12,109 nt of DNA from Conidiobolus incongruus B7586 (taxonomy: Eukaryota > Entomophthoromycota > Entomophthoromycetes > Entomophthorales > Conidiobolaceae): positions 1 to 12,109 of the forward strand of contig JNEM01000096.1 of the NCBI GenBank assembly GCA_000697335.1, in the 5' to 3' direction. Of this stretch, positions 10,836 to 12,109 are shown piece by piece; the stretch's first letter is position 1, and each line of letters begins with the position of its first letter. Both the position numbers and the translations under genes were made by a program. The notes beneath the pieces were generated by a model. That model made no database searches and was not told where the DNA came from. It saw only the letters and a list, made by a program, of their open reading frames with translations.

Positions 10836-12109
10836 TTATTTGTATATCCCTAACTGATCTATAAACCTCCAAATTCCTTTCAATATTAAGTAACCTGTCT
10901 GAGATTATGCCAGAAAGTATTGTTCAAGGCTATTTCTCTTGGAAGAAATTCCCTCAATCGTGTGCAAATTAATTATTTTTTACCGTTACTTGTTTACCTA
11001 TGATACAGTCTCTGGCTATGGTCGGTATATTTTTATATCCAATGTTATTAGAGATCACGATCTTACTAATTCATCTTTTATCATCTACTTTACATTATTT
11101 TCATGGGCTTAATTCTTCTCAATCTTTATTCTTTTAGACAAGCCTTCATTTTTTACTTTCCATCAATATACTGATATTCTTTATTAATATACACCAGATC
11201 TCTCATCTTTCAATGATCAAATCCATCTTAATCTTGATTATCTAATTTTTTGTACTGAAGTTCATAATAGTCACTTAACTAATATATTTTAATATTAGCT
11301 ACTTTTCATTTCTTGACCTAAAAGTATTTTTTTCGTTTTTTAAAGTGTCGCCCCCCCTCTCTGGTTTCATTCCATATCTAAATATATTTTTAATTTAAAT
11401 ATACTAATATTATTTTATTTTAATGCTGCTTACTCTATATAAATCATAGAAAACAACTCTGATACCTTAATGATTTTAAATTTACAATTTTTTAATGTAC
11501 TTATGAACTATATATATATATAACTATTCAATTATTATTTTTATTATTCAACCCATATTACTAATAATTCATATGCTTCCATAATATTTCAATACTTTTA
11601 GTCGGTTGTTGAATTACAAATACTAAGCGAACAGCTAAATATTTTTAATAGACTTTTGTATTTTTCAATTTACAACATTGTATAAAATTCGAGAACAATA
11701 AAAATAATATAAAATCCAAAATATTTATTTCAATAAAATATTTTGTAAATATAAAAATTTATCTTTTTATTAAATACATCTATAATATGCTATTCGGAGT
11801 TAGTAAGTAATAATAATTCAACAATTAATTTTAAGAACACATTCAATTAAATTTTGTTTAAGTTAATTGTGCACTTTTATTTTCACATTTTGTTTTACTA
11901 TATTTTTAATTTCCAAATTTGTATTATGGAACCAAAATATATTCTTCATACATATAATATTGGTTTATATATTCAAAAGAACAGAAATTTTATTATTTTT
12001 TAAATTTTAGATAATAATACCAATAAATTAATATTACCAATTATTTTGTAATTTAATTAATTTTTAATATTAAAATTTTATAATAGTTAAAAATAAATAA
12101 TAATATTTA
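10836..12109. other. Gene-poor DNA downstream of RPS25, pyrimidine-rich at first
   Basis: From about 10840 to 11370 the plus strand is rich in T and C and less AT-biased than other spacers, and it includes a C7 tract at 11351-11357 followed by TCTCTGG. The only notable open frame is 21 residues from the ATG at 10907, ending at 10972, with no family resemblance. This stretch may be the remaining 3' untranslated region of RPS25 if the intron at 10787-10835 is used, or an uncharacterised transcript. From about 11370 to the end it returns to ordinary AT-rich spacer, with a TA run at 11509-11522. Confidence 0.45.

Noticed and set aside
11205-11265. Box C/D snoRNA (ATGATCA then CTGA)
   Set aside because: The C box is imperfect and no terminal stem forms around the boxes.

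Overview
The window looks like nuclear DNA from a fungus with a very AT-rich genome. Intergenic DNA is roughly 80% A+T by eye. Coding regions are cut by many tiny GT-AG introns (42-71 nt), and the ribosomal protein, protein kinase A and TBC-domain protein all look fungal. The low gene density, extreme AT content and short introns suggest an early-diverging lineage; arbuscular mycorrhizal or related Mucoromycota-type fungi are my best guess. That placement is inference and not strong.

Layout: 1-686 is AT-rich and gene-free. 687-2543 (+) is a ten-exon gene for a 458-residue TBC1D5-type Rab GTPase-activating protein with both catalytic fingers. 2544-4703 is gene-free and separates it from a convergent neighbour, 4704-5966 (-), a five-exon gene for a complete 342-residue catalytic subunit of cAMP-dependent protein kinase. 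5967-8639 is gene-free. 8640-8913 is an isolated island of about 41% GC with several hairpins; I could not identify it, and it is the best candidate here for something undescribed (possibly a structured RNA). 8926-10432 is gene-free apart from a G-rich telobox-like cluster near 10200. 10458-10763 (+) encodes ribosomal protein eS25 (RPS25) in one exon, with a pyrimidine tract just upstream and a well-formed short intron just after the stop codon. 10836-12109 has no convincing gene but begins with an unusually pyrimidine-rich stretch.

The three protein genes are housekeeping genes: endosomal Rab control, cAMP signalling and translation. They do not form a functional cluster. I see no CRISPR array, tRNA, rRNA or recognisable transposable element. 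Exon structures were derived by hand from splice consensus, reading frame and family resemblance, without transcript data.
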